Assembly (NCBI RefSeq): GCF_000721705.1
Contig: NZ_JOJL01000007.1
Span: 248,001-312,000 of the forward strand
Origin: Actinoplanes subtropicus
Lineage (GTDB): Bacteria > Actinomycetota > Actinomycetes > Mycobacteriales > Micromonosporaceae
Direction of reading: 5' to 3'
Length of the DNA stretch: 64,000 nucleotides
How positions within the stretch are numbered: the first letter of the stretch is position 1; every line of letters begins with the position of its first letter. A program made the translations under genes and the position numbers. The notes beneath the pieces were generated by a model. It saw only the letters and a list, made by a program, of their open reading frames with translations, was not told where the DNA came from and did not search any database. Shown piece by piece: positions 38,904-49,000 of the stretch.

Positions 38904-38930
38904 AGTATTAAGGATTGTTTCCTATTGACG
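38904..38930. promoter_or_regulatory. Divergent promoter of ROK regulator and GH3 gene
   Basis: On the minus strand TAATACT (38904-38910) fits a -10 box for the ROK gene. On the plus strand TTGACG (38925-38930) fits a -35 box for the GH3 gene. AGGA-TTGTT-TCCT between them is a small inverted repeat. Confidence 0.45.
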
Positions 38931-39063
38931 TACGAGTCTCCGGCGTCGTAGCCGCAGCGTAACGGTCGGCACCGCCGCCGACACCACCCAACGTCATCGA
39001 CTCGCAGCGATCATGGCAGCTCCCGGCACCCCGTTGCCAGAGCCGCGCCACCGGAAGGACACC

Positions 39064-40509
39064 ATGGCGATCGATCACGGGCTCCGCCGCCTCGCCCTCG
39101 GCACCCTGCTCGCCGCGTTTCCCGGCGAGGAAGCACCCGGCTGGGCGCTCGACCTGCTCGGCGACGGACTGGCCGGACACACCCTGTTCGGCACCAACGT
39201 GGGCGCGCCGGCCCGGCTCGCCGCGCTGACCGCGACGCTGCGCTCGGCCCGGCCGGACGCGCTGATCGCGATCGACGAGGAGGGCGGCGATGTCACCCGG
39301 CTGGGGCATCGGACCGGCAGCCCCTATCCGGGGAACGCCGCACTGGGTGTGGTGGACGATCAAGAGCTGACCACCCGGGTGTACGCGGCGGTCGGGGGCG
39401 ACCTCGCCGACGCCGGAATCAACCTGGACCTGGCGCCGACCGTCGACGTGAACACGGCCGACGACAACCCGATCATCGGAACCCGCTCGTTCGGCGCGTC
39501 GCCGGGGCTGGTGGCGCGGCACGCGGCGGCCGCGGTGCGCGGGCTGCAGTCGGCGGGGGTGGCGGCCTGCGCGAAGCACTTCCCGGGGCACGGGGCGACG
39601 CTGGCCGACTCGCACCTGGAGCTGCCCACCGTGGAGGCGCCGCTGGACGTGCTGCGGGAGCGGGACCTGCCGCCCTTCGCGGCGGCGATCGGGGCCGGCG
39701 TGCAGGCGATCATGACGGCGCACATCCGGGTGCCCGCGGTGACCGGGGACGATCCGGCGACCTTCAGCGCGGCGGCGCTGACCGGGTTGGCCCGCCGGGA
39801 GTACGGGTTCGAGGGGGTGCTGGTCACCGACGCGCTGGAGATGAAGGGCGCGGCGCTGGCGGCCGGCGGGATCGCGCCGGCCGCGGTCCGGGCGCTGGCG
39901 GCGGGAGCCGACCTGCTGTGCGTGGGAGCGCGGGTCGACCGGGAACTGGTCGAGGCGATCGCCGGGGAGATCGTCGCGGCGGTGCGGGACGGAGGGGTGC
40001 CGCTCGCGCGGTTGGAAGAGGCTTTCGGGCGTACGGCGAAATTGGCGACGTGGAGCGCGACCCCCGCCCGGACGAGTGACCACGACGAGGCCCTGGGGGT
40101 CTCCGCCGCCCGGCGGGCGCTTCGGGTCGAGGGCTCGGTGGCCGGCCTCGGCGCGCCGCTGGTGGTGCAGGTCGTGGCCGGGCACTCGATCGCCGAGGGC
40201 CGGGTGCCGTGGGGACTGCGCCCGCATCCGAACGGCACCCCGCAGGTCGAGGTGGTCGCCGCCGAGGCAAGCGTGGCGGAGCTCGTGGCGCTGGCCGGCG
40301 AGCGGCCGATCGTGCTGGTCGGGCGGCGCCTGCACCAGTCGCCGGCCGGCCGCGCCCTGGCCGAGGGGCTGGCGGCGGCGCATCCGGTCGTGATCGTCGA
40401 GATGGGCTGGCCGTCGTCGTGGCGGCCGGCCGGCGCGCGGGCGTTCCTGACCACGTACGGGGCGAGCCTGGCCAACGGGCGCGCGGCGGCCTCGGCGCTC
40501 GGGCTCTGA
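39064..40509 (+). CDS. Glycoside hydrolase family 3, NagZ-like beta-N-acetylhexosaminidase
   Basis: The 481-residue GH3 enzyme probably removes N-acetylglucosamine from peptidoglycan fragments or chitin sugars. It shows IAIDEEGGDVTRL, the KHFPGHGAT motif with catalytic-loop His, and nucleophile region GVLVTDALEMKG. An extra C-terminal domain of about 130 residues exceeds the minimal NagZ. No signal peptide is seen. The ATG at 39064 is favoured over an upstream ATG at 39013. Confidence 0.88.
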   Translation: MAIDHGLRRLALGTLLAAFPGEEAPGWALDLLGDGLAGHTLFGTNVGAPARLAALTATLRSARPDALIAIDEEGGDVTRLGHRTGSPYPGNAALGVVDDQELTTRVYAAVGGDLADAGINLDLAPTVDVNTADDNPIIGTRSFGASPGLVARHAAAAVRGLQSAGVAACAKHFPGHGATLADSHLELPTVEAPLDVLRERDLPPFAAAIGAGVQAIMTAHIRVPAVTGDDPATFSAAALTGLARREYGFEGVLVTDALEMKGAALAAGGIAPAAVRALAAGADLLCVGARVDRELVEAIAGEIVAAVRDGGVPLARLEEAFGRTAKLATWSATPARTSDHDEALGVSAARRALRVEGSVAGLGAPLVVQVVAGHSIAEGRVPWGLRPHPNGTPQVEVVAAEASVAELVALAGERPIVLVGRRLHQSPAGRALAEGLAAAHPVVIVEMGWPSSWRPAGARAFLTTYGASLANGRAAASALGL

Positions 40510-40526
40510 GGCGTTCTTCACATTCC

Positions 40527-40582
40527 TTGAACGTGTTCAAGTTCGCGCCTACCTTGAGGGGGACTTAGTTGAACATGTTCAG
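40527..40582. promoter_or_regulatory. Two TTGAAC-N2-GTTCAA operators
   Basis: A perfect palindrome TTGAACGTGTTCAA (40527-40540) and a 13/14 match TTGAACATGTTCAG (40569-40582) lie 42 bases apart, just before the three-gene operon that ends with a TetR gene. They probably bind that regulator. They fit the pattern TNNAACNNGTTNNA published for KstR, although the operon is not a steroid locus. Confidence 0.7.
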
Positions 40583-40595
40583 GAAGGGCGGTCCG

Positions 40596-41057
40596 ATGGA
40601 CCCGAAGGTCTGGATGTACCTGCTCTACCTCGCGGTCAGCGTGGGGCTGACCGTGTGGGTGGCGACCACGCTGTCGCGCAACGGCCGGGTGTTCCTCGAG
40701 GACGTCTTCGACGACCAGCGCCTCGCGAACGCCGTCAACCAGCTCCTGGTGATGGGCTTCTACCTGCTGAACCTCGGCTACGTGACGTTCGCGATGCGGT
40801 CCACCGCCGACATCGAGAACACCAGCGAGGCGCTCGAGACGTTCTCCACCAAGATCGGCCTCGTGCTGCTGGTGCTGGGCGTCCTGCACTTCTGCAACGT
40901 CTACTTCCTGGGCCGGTACCGCCGCGGCCGGATCCGCCAGCAGCAGGGCCAGCCGCCGCTGCCGCCGACCGGGCGCCTGCCGATGCACCCGCAGCGGCCC
41001 ATGCCCCCGATGCAACCGCCGATGCCGCCGCCGATGGCACCACCGGCGCAGGCATGA
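40596..41057 (+). CDS. Membrane protein with Pro/Met-rich tail
   Basis: The 153-residue protein has three hydrophobic segments (about 5-25, 45-70 and 85-105) and a cytoplasmic tail rich in Pro, Met and Gln. Not a recognised family beyond actinobacterial hypothetical membrane proteins. The ATG at 40596 is preferred because an earlier ATG at 40575 lies within the second operator. The stop overlaps the next start (ATGA). Confidence 0.75.
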   Translation: MDPKVWMYLLYLAVSVGLTVWVATTLSRNGRVFLEDVFDDQRLANAVNQLLVMGFYLLNLGYVTFAMRSTADIENTSEALETFSTKIGLVLLVLGVLHFCNVYFLGRYRRGRIRQQQGQPPLPPTGRLPMHPQRPMPPMQPPMPPPMAPPAQA

Positions 41058-41491
41058 CGGCATCGTCCGACCCGGCCGGGCTCGGGGCCGGCCGGGTCGG
41101 GTCCTTCACGGTTCTCTTCGACGAGGGGTGCCCGCTGTGCCGGACCGCCCGGAAGTGGCTGGCCGGGCGGGCGCAGCTGGTGCCGCTCACCTTCGTGCCG
41201 GCCGGCTCGGCCGCGGCGCGCGCCCAGTTTCCCGGGCTCGATCACGAGGCGACGCTGCGGGATCTCACGGTGATCGCCGACGACGGGACCTACTACATGG
41301 GCGACTCGGCGTGGCTGGCCTGCCTGTGGGCGCTCGCGGACTACCGGGCGGCGGCCGAGCGGCTGGCGTCGCCGCACCTGCTGCCGGGGGCGAGGCGGTT
41401 CATCGCGGCGGCCTCGGCGGTTCGGGAGGCGACCCGGTCGCCCGGGCCGGTCGCGGACTACGGTGACGTTTGTGACGACCGCTGCCGCTGA
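41054..41491 (+). CDS. DCC-family thiol-disulfide oxidoreductase-like protein
   Basis: The 145-residue protein has the family motif LFDEGCPLCRTARKWL and the C-terminal half of the DUF393 fold. The CxxC may do thiol-disulfide exchange. It overlaps both neighbours, so the three genes form one operon. Confidence 0.8.
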   Translation: MTASSDPAGLGAGRVGSFTVLFDEGCPLCRTARKWLAGRAQLVPLTFVPAGSAAARAQFPGLDHEATLRDLTVIADDGTYYMGDSAWLACLWALADYRAAAERLASPHLLPGARRFIAAASAVREATRSPGPVADYGDVCDDRCR

Positions 41492-42173
41492 GCCCTCGCC
41501 GTCCGCGCCACGGCGGGCCCGGGGCGAGCAGACCCGCCAGCTGATCCTCGAGACGGCGCTGCGGCTGTTCCGCGAGCGGGGGTATGCGGAGACGACCATG
41601 CGGGCGATCGCCAAGGAGGCGGGGGTCGCGGTCGGGAACGCGTACTACTACTTCGACTCCAAGGAACACCTGATCCAGGGGTTCTACGACCGGAACCAGG
41701 CCGCGCACCGGGCGGCCGCCGAGCCGGTGCTCACCGGGGAGACGGAGTTCGCGGCCCGGCTGCGCGGCGTGCTGCACGCGGGGGTGGACGTGAACGAGCC
41801 GTACCACTCGTTCGCGGCGACCTTCTTCAAGACCGCGGCCGAGCCGTCGTCGCCGCTGAGCCCGTTCTCCCGGGAGTCGTCGCCGGCCCGGGACGCGTCG
41901 ATCGCGATCTTCCGGGACGTGGTCGAGGGGTCGTCGGCGAAGCTCGACCCGGAACTGCGCAAGGAGCTGCCCGAGCTGCTGTGGCTGGGGTGGATGGGGG
42001 TGACCCTCTTCTGGGTGTACGACAACTCGCCGGAGCAGCGGCGCACCCGGCGACTGATCGACGGGGCGGTGCCGCTGATCGACCGGCTGGTGGCGCTGTC
42101 GCGGCTGCGCGTGCTGCGGCCCGCGCTGCGCCAGATCCTCGCGCTGATCGAGTCGGTGCGGCGGGACGACTGA
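41463..42173 (+). CDS. TetR family regulator, probable autoregulator
   Basis: The 236-residue protein has a TetR helix-turn-helix (RQLILETALRLFRERGYAET then AIAKEAGVAVGNAYYYFDSK) and a C-terminal ligand domain. The start overlaps the previous gene; a GTG at 41472 is an alternative. As the last gene of the operon it probably binds the two palindromes in front of the first gene. Confidence 0.88.
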   Translation: MTFVTTAAAEPSPSAPRRARGEQTRQLILETALRLFRERGYAETTMRAIAKEAGVAVGNAYYYFDSKEHLIQGFYDRNQAAHRAAAEPVLTGETEFAARLRGVLHAGVDVNEPYHSFAATFFKTAAEPSSPLSPFSRESSPARDASIAIFRDVVEGSSAKLDPELRKELPELLWLGWMGVTLFWVYDNSPEQRRTRRLIDGAVPLIDRLVALSRLRVLRPALRQILALIESVRRDD

Positions 42174-42363
42174 TCACCCTCGGTAAGATCGCTGTGCCAT
42201 CACCGTACGTAATTCCCCGGGTCAGTAAATACGTCTGTGCCCAGAAATTTCCGGATCTGTCGCCTAAAGTGGGCTAGCCGAACGGCCAATTTGCGTACGC
42301 AGAGCTTCCGGGCCCGCTTTGCCGGCACGTAGCGTTATGTCCGCAGGTGGGTCTGGGGATGTT

Positions 42364-42401
42364 GCGGGGACTCGGACTTCGGGACCAGTCCGAGCCCCCG
42401 C
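42364..42401. terminator. Hairpin after the TetR operon
   Basis: Fifteen-base arms GCGGGGACTCGGACT and AGTCCGAGCCCCCGC pair with one mismatch around an 8-base loop. About 190 bases after the TetR stop. It probably ends that transcript, or copA's on the other strand. Confidence 0.6.
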
Positions 42402-42411
42402 GACGAAGACG

Positions 42412-42462
42412 GTGAGCCGGGGCGCGCGGGATTACGGGAGCAATCCCCGCGACCCGGCTCAC
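42412..42462 (-). terminator. Hairpin overlapping the copA stop
   Basis: GTGAGCCGGG and CCCGGCTCAC, extended by GCGGGATT/AATCCCCGC, form a stem of about 20 bp with one bulge. It covers the copA stop codon and is its likely terminator. Confidence 0.65.
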
Positions 42463-44645
42463 GCTGCTTTGAAGGTGCGCAGGCGCAGGCTGTTGAGCAC
42501 CACGAAGATGCTGCTCAGGGCCATCGCGGCGCCGGCGATCATCGGGTTGAGCAGGCCGGCGGCGGCGAGCGGGAGCGCGGCCACGTTGTAGGCGAACGCC
42601 CAGAAGAGATTGCCCCGGATGATCGCCAGCGTGCGCCGGGAGAGCCGGACCGCGTCCACCGCGGCGGTCAGGTCGTCGCGCACCAGGGTCAGATCCGAGG
42701 CCTGGATCGCCACGTCGGTGCCGGCGCCCATCGCGAGACCCAGGTCGGCCTGGGCCAGCGCGGCGGCGTCGTTCACGCCGTCGCCGACCATGGCCACCGC
42801 GCGGCCCTCGGACTGGAGGCGCTTCACCACGTCGACCTTGCCGGCCGGAAGCACGCCCGCGTAGACCTGGGTGATGCCCACCTCGGCGGCGACCGCCTCG
42901 GCCACCGCGGGCGCATCCCCGGTGACCAGCATCGGTTCCAGCCCCAGCCGCCGAAGCGCGGCGATGGCGGGTGCGCTGCTCGGCCGCACGGCATCGGCCA
43001 GCGCCAGCCACCCGCGCGGAACTCCATCGACCCGGACCTCAACCCAGGTCGCCGCGTCGGCGGTCACTTTCGCGGTTTTTACCTCGAAGAGCGGAACGGT
43101 GGCACCGGTCATCTGCTGCTCGTCCGGGCGACCGGCCGCGATCTCGACCAGAGCGCCCTCGACGCGGCCGCGCACGCCTACCCCGGCCGTGGCGTGGAAG
43201 TCGGTGACCGGCGGCAGCTCGCCGTTTTCGCGGGCGGTGGCGGTGATCGCACGGCCCAGCGGATGCTCGGAGGCGGCCTCCACCGCGCCGGCCAGCCGGA
43301 GCAGGTCGTCGGGGTCGCCGGCCACGGCCGCGACCAGGGACATGCGGCCGGTGGTCACCGTGCCGGTCTTGTCGAGGACGATCGTGTCGGCCTTGCGGGT
43401 CGACTCCAGGGCCTCGACGCCCCGGATCAGGATGCCCAGCTGGGCGCCGCGACCCGTGCCGACCAGCAGCGCGGTCGGCGTGGCCAGGCCGAGCGCGCAC
43501 GGGCAGGCGATGATCAGCACGGCCACCGCGGCGGTGAAGGCGGCGGTCGCGCCGCCGCCGGTGCCCAGCCAGAAGCCGAGCGTGGCGATGGCCAGCGCGA
43601 TCACCACCGGGACGAAGACGGCGGCGATCCGGTCGGCCAGGCGCTGGACGGCGGCCTTACCGGTCTGCGCCTCCTCGACCAGCTTGGCCATCTGGGCGAG
43701 CTGGGTGTCGGCGCCGACCCGGGTGGCGCGGACGGTCAGCCGGCCGCCCGCGTTCACCGTCGCGCCGGTCACCTGATCGCCGGGTCGCACCTCGACCGGC
43801 ACCGACTCGCCGGTCAGCAGGCTCTGGTCGAGCGCGGAGACGCCGTCGACCACCACGCCGTCGGTGCCGACCTTCTCCCCCGGGCGTACCAGGAAGACGT
43901 CGTCCACCCGCAGGTCGGCCGCCGGGATCTCGCGCTCGGCGCCCTCCCACAGCACGGTGACCGACTTCGCGCCGAGCTCGAGCAGCGACCGCAATGCATC
44001 GCCGGCGCGGCGCTTGGCGCGCGCCTCGAGATAGCGCCCGGCCAGCAGGAACGTGGTCACGCCGGCGGCCGCCTCGAGGTAGATGGCGTCGCCGTCGCGG
44101 GCGGTCAGCGAGAACGGGTGAGTCATCCCGGGCAGGCCGGCGTCGCCGAGGAAGAGCGCCCACAGCGACCAGCCGAACGCGGCGAGCGTGCCGATCGAGA
44201 CCAGCGTGTCCATGGTGGCCGCGCCGTGCCGCAGGTTGACGAAGGCGGCCCGATGGAACGGCCAGCCACCGTAGACCACGACCGGGGCGGCGAGCACCAG
44301 CGACAGCCACTGCCAGTAGGTGAACTGCCAGGCGGGCACCATGGCGAGCACGACCACCGGAATGCTCAGCGCGAGGGAGATCAGCAGGCGGTCACGCAGC
44401 GGATCGCGCGGGTCGGCACGCTGCGCCGGCTCGGGGGTGGGCTCGGCCGCGGTGTAGCCGGTCTTCTCCACCACCTCGATCAGATCCCGCGCGGTCAGCG
44501 CGGCCGGCACGGTGGCCCGCGCCTTCTCGGTCGCGTAGTTGACCGTGGCGGTGACGCCGTCGAGCCGGTTCAGCTTCTTCTCGATCCGGCTCGCGCACGA
44601 CGCGCACGTCATGCCGCCGATCTCCAGCTCGATGACCCGTTCCAT
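42459..44645 (-). CDS. copA: Copper-exporting P1B-type ATPase
   Basis: The 728-residue P-type ATPase exports Cu(I). It has one N-terminal metal-binding domain ([10 protein letters not shown], Cys14 and Cys17), the membrane CPC site in [11 protein letters not shown], the phosphorylated Asp in VLDKTGTVT (about residue 423), and the hinge [10 protein letters not shown]. The CPC identifies a Cu(I)/Ag(I) pump. A CsoR-type palindrome sits directly upstream of the ATG, so copper induction is likely. Length and motifs look intact. Confidence 0.95.
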   Translation of the reverse strand: MERVIELEIGGMTCASCASRIEKKLNRLDGVTATVNYATEKARATVPAALTARDLIEVVEKTGYTAAEPTPEPAQRADPRDPLRDRLLISLALSIPVVVLAMVPAWQFTYWQWLSLVLAAPVVVYGGWPFHRAAFVNLRHGAATMDTLVSIGTLAAFGWSLWALFLGDAGLPGMTHPFSLTARDGDAIYLEAAAGVTTFLLAGRYLEARAKRRAGDALRSLLELGAKSVTVLWEGAEREIPAADLRVDDVFLVRPGEKVGTDGVVVDGVSALDQSLLTGESVPVEVRPGDQVTGATVNAGGRLTVRATRVGADTQLAQMAKLVEEAQTGKAAVQRLADRIAAVFVPVVIALAIATLGFWLGTGGGATAAFTAAVAVLIIACPCALGLATPTALLVGTGRGAQLGILIRGVEALESTRKADTIVLDKTGTVTTGRMSLVAAVAGDPDDLLRLAGAVEAASEHPLGRAITATARENGELPPVTDFHATAGVGVRGRVEGALVEIAAGRPDEQQMTGATVPLFEVKTAKVTADAATWVEVRVDGVPRGWLALADAVRPSSAPAIAALRRLGLEPMLVTGDAPAVAEAVAAEVGITQVYAGVLPAGKVDVVKRLQSEGRAVAMVGDGVNDAAALAQADLGLAMGAGTDVAIQASDLTLVRDDLTAAVDAVRLSRRTLAIIRGNLFWAFAYNVAALPLAAAGLLNPMIAGAAMALSSIFVVLNSLRLRTFKAA

Positions 44646-44656
44646 GCCGCCACCAT

Positions 44657-44673
44657 ATACCCCTTGGGGGTAC
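44657..44673 (-). promoter_or_regulatory. CsoR-type copper operator before copA
   Basis: ATACCCCTTGGGGGTAC contains TACCCC-N3-GGGGTA, the palindromic form bound by actinobacterial CsoR copper sensors. It lies 12 bases upstream of the copA ATG and touches the stop of the preceding TetR gene. No csoR gene is in the window. Confidence 0.7.
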
Positions 44674-45291
44674 CTAGCGCCTCTCCCCGCCGGTGAGTTG
44701 CGCCTCGGTCCCGGCGATCAGCAGCGTGAGCCCGTGCTCGAACGACTCCTCGGCCATCGGATTGCCGCCGGTCAGCAGGGCGGCCGTGAGGGTCGGCATC
44801 CCGGCCAGCAGGTCACCCGCGTCCGGGTCGCCGACCGGCACGCTCGCCTGTTCCTGCAGCACATAGCCGTTCAGGTAGTTGCCCAGCGCGGTGATCGTGC
44901 GCAGCGCCAGCACCGGCGTGAAGCCCAGCGCCACCATCGCGGCCAACTCGCCCTCGAACTCGCCGAGTGCGCCCGGCATGCGACGCGCCGAGGCCACCAC
45001 CCGGGCGCCGTCCCGATGGGCCAGCAGCGATCGGCGGTAGCCCCTGGCCCGGCGCCGGAGCCACTCCTGCCAGGACTCGCGGTCGCGCGGCGGACCCATC
45101 CCGGCGCCCTGGATGATCGCGTCGGCCATCCCGTCGAGCAGCTCCTGCTTGGTCTTGATGTGCCAGTAGAGGGCCGGCGACCGGACGCCGAGCTCGGTGG
45201 CGAGGCGGCGCACGGTGAGCCCCTCCAGCCCCACCTCGTCGAGCAGCCGTAGCCCGGTCTCGATCAGCACTTCTCGGGAAAGACCCTTCAC
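44674..45291 (-). CDS. TetR family regulator divergent from an alpha/beta hydrolase
   Basis: The 205-residue protein has the TetR DNA-binding region [20 protein letters not shown] followed by a TetR_C-like ligand domain. It is divergent from the hydrolase gene; two matching palindromes fill the 52-base gap. It probably represses both. It is on the same strand as copA but separated from it by the CsoR-type site. Confidence 0.88.
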   Translation of the reverse strand: MKGLSREVLIETGLRLLDEVGLEGLTVRRLATELGVRSPALYWHIKTKQELLDGMADAIIQGAGMGPPRDRESWQEWLRRRARGYRRSLLAHRDGARVVASARRMPGALGEFEGELAAMVALGFTPVLALRTITALGNYLNGYVLQEQASVPVGDPDAGDLLAGMPTLTAALLTGGNPMAEESFEHGLTLLIAGTEAQLTGGERR

Positions 45292-45299
45292 TCGGCCAC

Positions 45300-45339
45300 C
45301 TTAGCAGTGCTAAGTTCCTCCTTAGCGTCGCTAAGGAGG
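45300..45339. promoter_or_regulatory. Paired TTAGC-N3-GCTAA operators
   Basis: CTTAGC-AGT-GCTAAG (45300-45314) and a 10-bp-arm palindrome CCTCCTTAGC-GTC-GCTAAGGAGG (45317-45339) have centres 21 bases apart, two helical turns. The second includes the Shine-Dalgarno of the hydrolase gene. Expected to bind the divergent TetR protein. Confidence 0.75.
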
Positions 45340-45343
45340 AAAC

Positions 45344-46084
45344 ATGATCGACGAAGGCAGGGGCCGGGCGATCCTGGTTCTGCACGGCGGGATGGGCGAC
45401 GAGACGTCGTGGTCGCGGGTCACCGACCTGCTGCGCGACCGCTTCCGGGCAGTCCGCATCACCCGCCGGCAATATCAGCTGGACGTGCCGCGCAAGGTGA
45501 GCATGGCCGACGAGGTGGCCGAGGTTCGCGAGGTGGCCGCGAAGCTGGAGCGGCCGGTGCTGGTCGGGCACTCGTCCGGGGCGGTGCTGGCCCTGGAGGC
45601 GCTGGCCGCCGATCCGGATCTCTACGCCGGCGCGGTCCTCTACGAGCCGCCGATCGTGGTGGACGAGCCGCTGGGCGGGGCGAAACTGGAGCCGGCGCGG
45701 GCCGCGATCGCCGCGGGGAAGCCGGGTCGGGCGTTGCGGATCTTCCTACGGGAGGTGGCGCGGAGCGGGCCGGTGCTCGCCGCCGTGGCCGGGACGGTGC
45801 TCGGGGCGAAGCCGGAGTTGGCCGGCCGGGTCGAGCGCCAACTGGACGACAACGACGCCATCGATGCGCTTGGGTGCCGGCTCACGGCGTACGCAGGCAT
45901 CGAAGTTCCGGTTTTGCTCTTGGGCGGCGACAAGAGCCCGGCGCACCTGGGGGAACGGCTCGACGCGCTGCAGAAGGCGCTGCCGCGTGCCGACCGGCTG
46001 ACGATGCACGGCCAGGGGCACAACGCCGAGCGGACCGCCCCGGCGCGAGTGGCCGAGGCGGTCGCCCGATTTGCCGCCAGCTAG
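45344..46084 (+). CDS. Alpha/beta hydrolase
   Basis: The 246-residue hydrolase has the nucleophile motif VGHSSGAVLA, an aspartate in LLLGGDKSP and a histidine in GQGHN. Substrate unknown. AGGAGG lies within the upstream operator. The control by a divergent TetR suggests induction by a small molecule. It ends 4 bases from the convergent glutamate dehydrogenase. Confidence 0.88.
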   Translation: MIDEGRGRAILVLHGGMGDETSWSRVTDLLRDRFRAVRITRRQYQLDVPRKVSMADEVAEVREVAAKLERPVLVGHSSGAVLALEALAADPDLYAGAVLYEPPIVVDEPLGGAKLEPARAAIAAGKPGRALRIFLREVARSGPVLAAVAGTVLGAKPELAGRVERQLDDNDAIDALGCRLTAYAGIEVPVLLLGGDKSPAHLGERLDALQKALPRADRLTMHGQGHNAERTAPARVAEAVARFAAS

Positions 46085-46088
46085 TTGG

Positions 46089-49000
46089 TCATGAGTTGGC
46101 GGCGGAGGTCTTCACCAGGGTGCGGATCTGGCGGAGCAGCACCGACAACGCGGCCAGCTCGGCCGGGGTGTCGTCGACGTTGCCCATCGCGTTGGCGCAG
46201 CGGGCGATCGAGGCGGCGTTCACCTGCTCCCACTCGTCGACCCGCTCGCGCGCGGCCGACGTCGACTCGGTCGACTCCAGCACCTCGACCGTGAGCGCGG
46301 CCAGCGCCGCGTACAGGTCGTAGCGCAGCGCCATCCGGGCCAGCGTCTGCCACCGGTCGCCGCGCGGCAGCCGGGAGATGTGCGACAACAACTGGTCGAT
46401 CTGGAAGCGCTCGGAGAGCACGAAGTAGACCTGCGCCACCTCGAGCGGGTCCCGGCCCGTCGACGCCGCCGCGGTGAGCACGTCGAGCAGGCCGAAGCCG
46501 TAGTTCGCCCAGGTGACCCGCTCGGCCAGCTCCATCGGGACGCCCTTGTCGACCAGGGTGGCGACGTGTTCGTCCATCGACCGGCGCTCCACGCCGACCA
46601 GCACCGAGGCCACCTGCGGCAGCAACTCGTGCACGCCGGGCTGCAGCCGGGCGATCTCGCCGGTCACGTCGAGCGGCGAGCGCCGGGTGCTGACCAGCCA
46701 GCGGACCGCCCGGTCGAGCAGCCGCCGCGACTCCAGGAAGACCAGCGTCTGCGCCGAGGTGGGCACCTGGTTGTCCAGCTCCTCGGCCGCCCGCCAGATC
46801 TCGGCGAGCCCGAACGCCTCGCGGACCACCACGTACGCCCGCATCACGTCGGCGGCGGACGCGCCGCTCTCCTCCATCGCGCGGTAGACGAACGACGTGC
46901 CGCCGCGGTTGACCACCTCGTTGACCAGGGCGGTCGAGATGATCTCGCGGCGCAGCCGGTGGCCGGCCATCCGGGCGCCGAACCGCTCGCGCAGCGGCGT
47001 CGGGAAATACCGGGCCAGCACATCGTGGGTCCAGGCCTCGTCGACCAGCTCGTCGGCGAGGATGTCCCTCTCCAGCGTGATCTTCACGTACGCCAGGAGG
47101 ACGGCGAACTCGGGTGCGGCCAGGCCCTCGCCGGCCTCCGACCGCGCGGCCAGCTCGGCGTCCGTGGGCAGCGCCTCCAGCTCGCGGTTGAGCTGGCCGC
47201 TCTCCTCCAGCGAGGTGAGCATCCGCCGGTGCACCGGGAGCAGCGAGTGGGCCTGCGACCGGGCGTTGCCCAGCGCCGCCGCCTGCTCGTAGTTGTCCCG
47301 CAGCACCAGCGCCGCGACCTCGTCGGTCATCTGCGCCAACAGAGCGTCGCGGTCGGGGACGCTGAGCTCGCCGTCGGCCACCGCGCCGCCCAGCAGGATC
47401 TTGATGTTGACCTCGTGGTCGGAGCAGTCGACGCCGGCCGTGTTGTCGATGAAGTCGGTGTAGATGCGGCCGCCGGCACGGGCGAACTCGATCCGCCCGC
47501 GCTGGGTGAGCCCCAGGTTGCCGCCCTCGCCGACCACCTTGACCCGCAGCTGCGACCCGTTGATCCGGATCGGGTCGTTGGTCTTGTCGCCGACGTCCGC
47601 GTGCGTCTCCGAGACCGCCTTCACGTACGTGCCGATGCCGCCGTTGAACAGCAGGTCGACCGGGGCCTTGAGGATCGCCTTCATCAGGTCGGCCGGGCTG
47701 ACCGCGGTGGCGTCGCCGAGATCCAGCGCCGCCCGTACCTCCGGCGTTATCGGGATCGATTTGGCCGTACGGGGATAAACGCCTCCGCCGCTGCTGATCA
47801 ACTCGCGGGAATAGTCATTCCACGACGAACGTGGCAAATCGAACAGCCGCCGCCGCTCGGCGAAGGAGGCGGCCGCGTCCGGCGACGGGTCCAGGAAGAT
47901 GTGCCGATGATCAAAGGCGGCAATTAGCCGGATATGTTCGGACAAAAGCATTCCGTTGCCGAAGACGTCGCCGGACATGTCGCCGACGCCGACCACGGTG
48001 AAATCCTGGGTCTGCGTGTCCACGCCCAAGTCGCGGAAGTGCTTCTTGACCGATTCCCAGGCGCCGCGCGCGGTGATGCCCATCTTCTTGTGGTCGTAGC
48101 CCGCCGAGCCGCCGCTGGCGAACGCGTCGCCGAGCCAGAACTCCTTGCCCACCGAGATCTCGTTGGCGATGTCGGAGAACGTCGCGGTGCCCTTGTCCGC
48201 CGCGACCACCAGGTACGGGTCGTCGCCGTCGTGCCGGACCACGTCCCGCGGCGGCACGATCTTGCCGGCGTGGATGTTGTCGGTGACGTCGAGCAGCGCG
48301 GTGATGAACCGTTTGTAGCACTCGACCGCCTCGTCCCGGTCGCCCGGCTTCTGCTTCAGGACGAACCCGCCCTTGGCGCCGACCGGCACGATCACCGCAT
48401 TTTTCACCATCTGCGCCTTGACCAGGCCGAGGATCTCGGTGCGGAAGTCCTCCCGCCGGTCCGACCAGCGCAGGCCGCCCCGGGCGACCGCGCCGAAGCG
48501 CAGGTGCACGCCCTCGAACCGCGGCGAGTAGACGAAGATCTCGTACTTCGGGCGCGGCTCGGGCAGGTCGGGGATCGCCTTGGGGTCGAGCTTGAACGCC
48601 ACGTAGTTCTTCGGCCGGCCGTCGGGGCCACGCTGGAAGAAGCTGGTGCGCAGGGTGGCCCGGACCAGGGTCAGGTAGGACCGGAGGATGCGGTCCTGAT
48701 CGAGGCTCTCCACCCCGTCGAGCAGCTCGGTGATCCGCTCGACGAGCTCGCCGGCCAGCCGGGTGCGCTCCTGCTCGCCGGCCTGCAGCCGGGGCGAGAA
48801 GCGGGTCTCGAAGAGCGTGACCAGCAGCCGGGCGATCTCCGGGTAGGCGATGAAGGTCGATTCGATGTAGCGCTGGGAGAAGAGGCTGCCGGCTTGGCGC
48901 TGATATTTGGCGTACGCCCGGAGGACCACCACCTGACGCCAGGTGAGCCCGGCCCGCAGCACCAGTTCGTTGAACCCGTCGACCTCCGCCTCGCCCCGCC

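Noticed and set aside
40527..40582. The palindromes as true KstR sites
   Set aside because: The operon contains no sterol genes and ends with its own TetR gene, which is the simpler binder.
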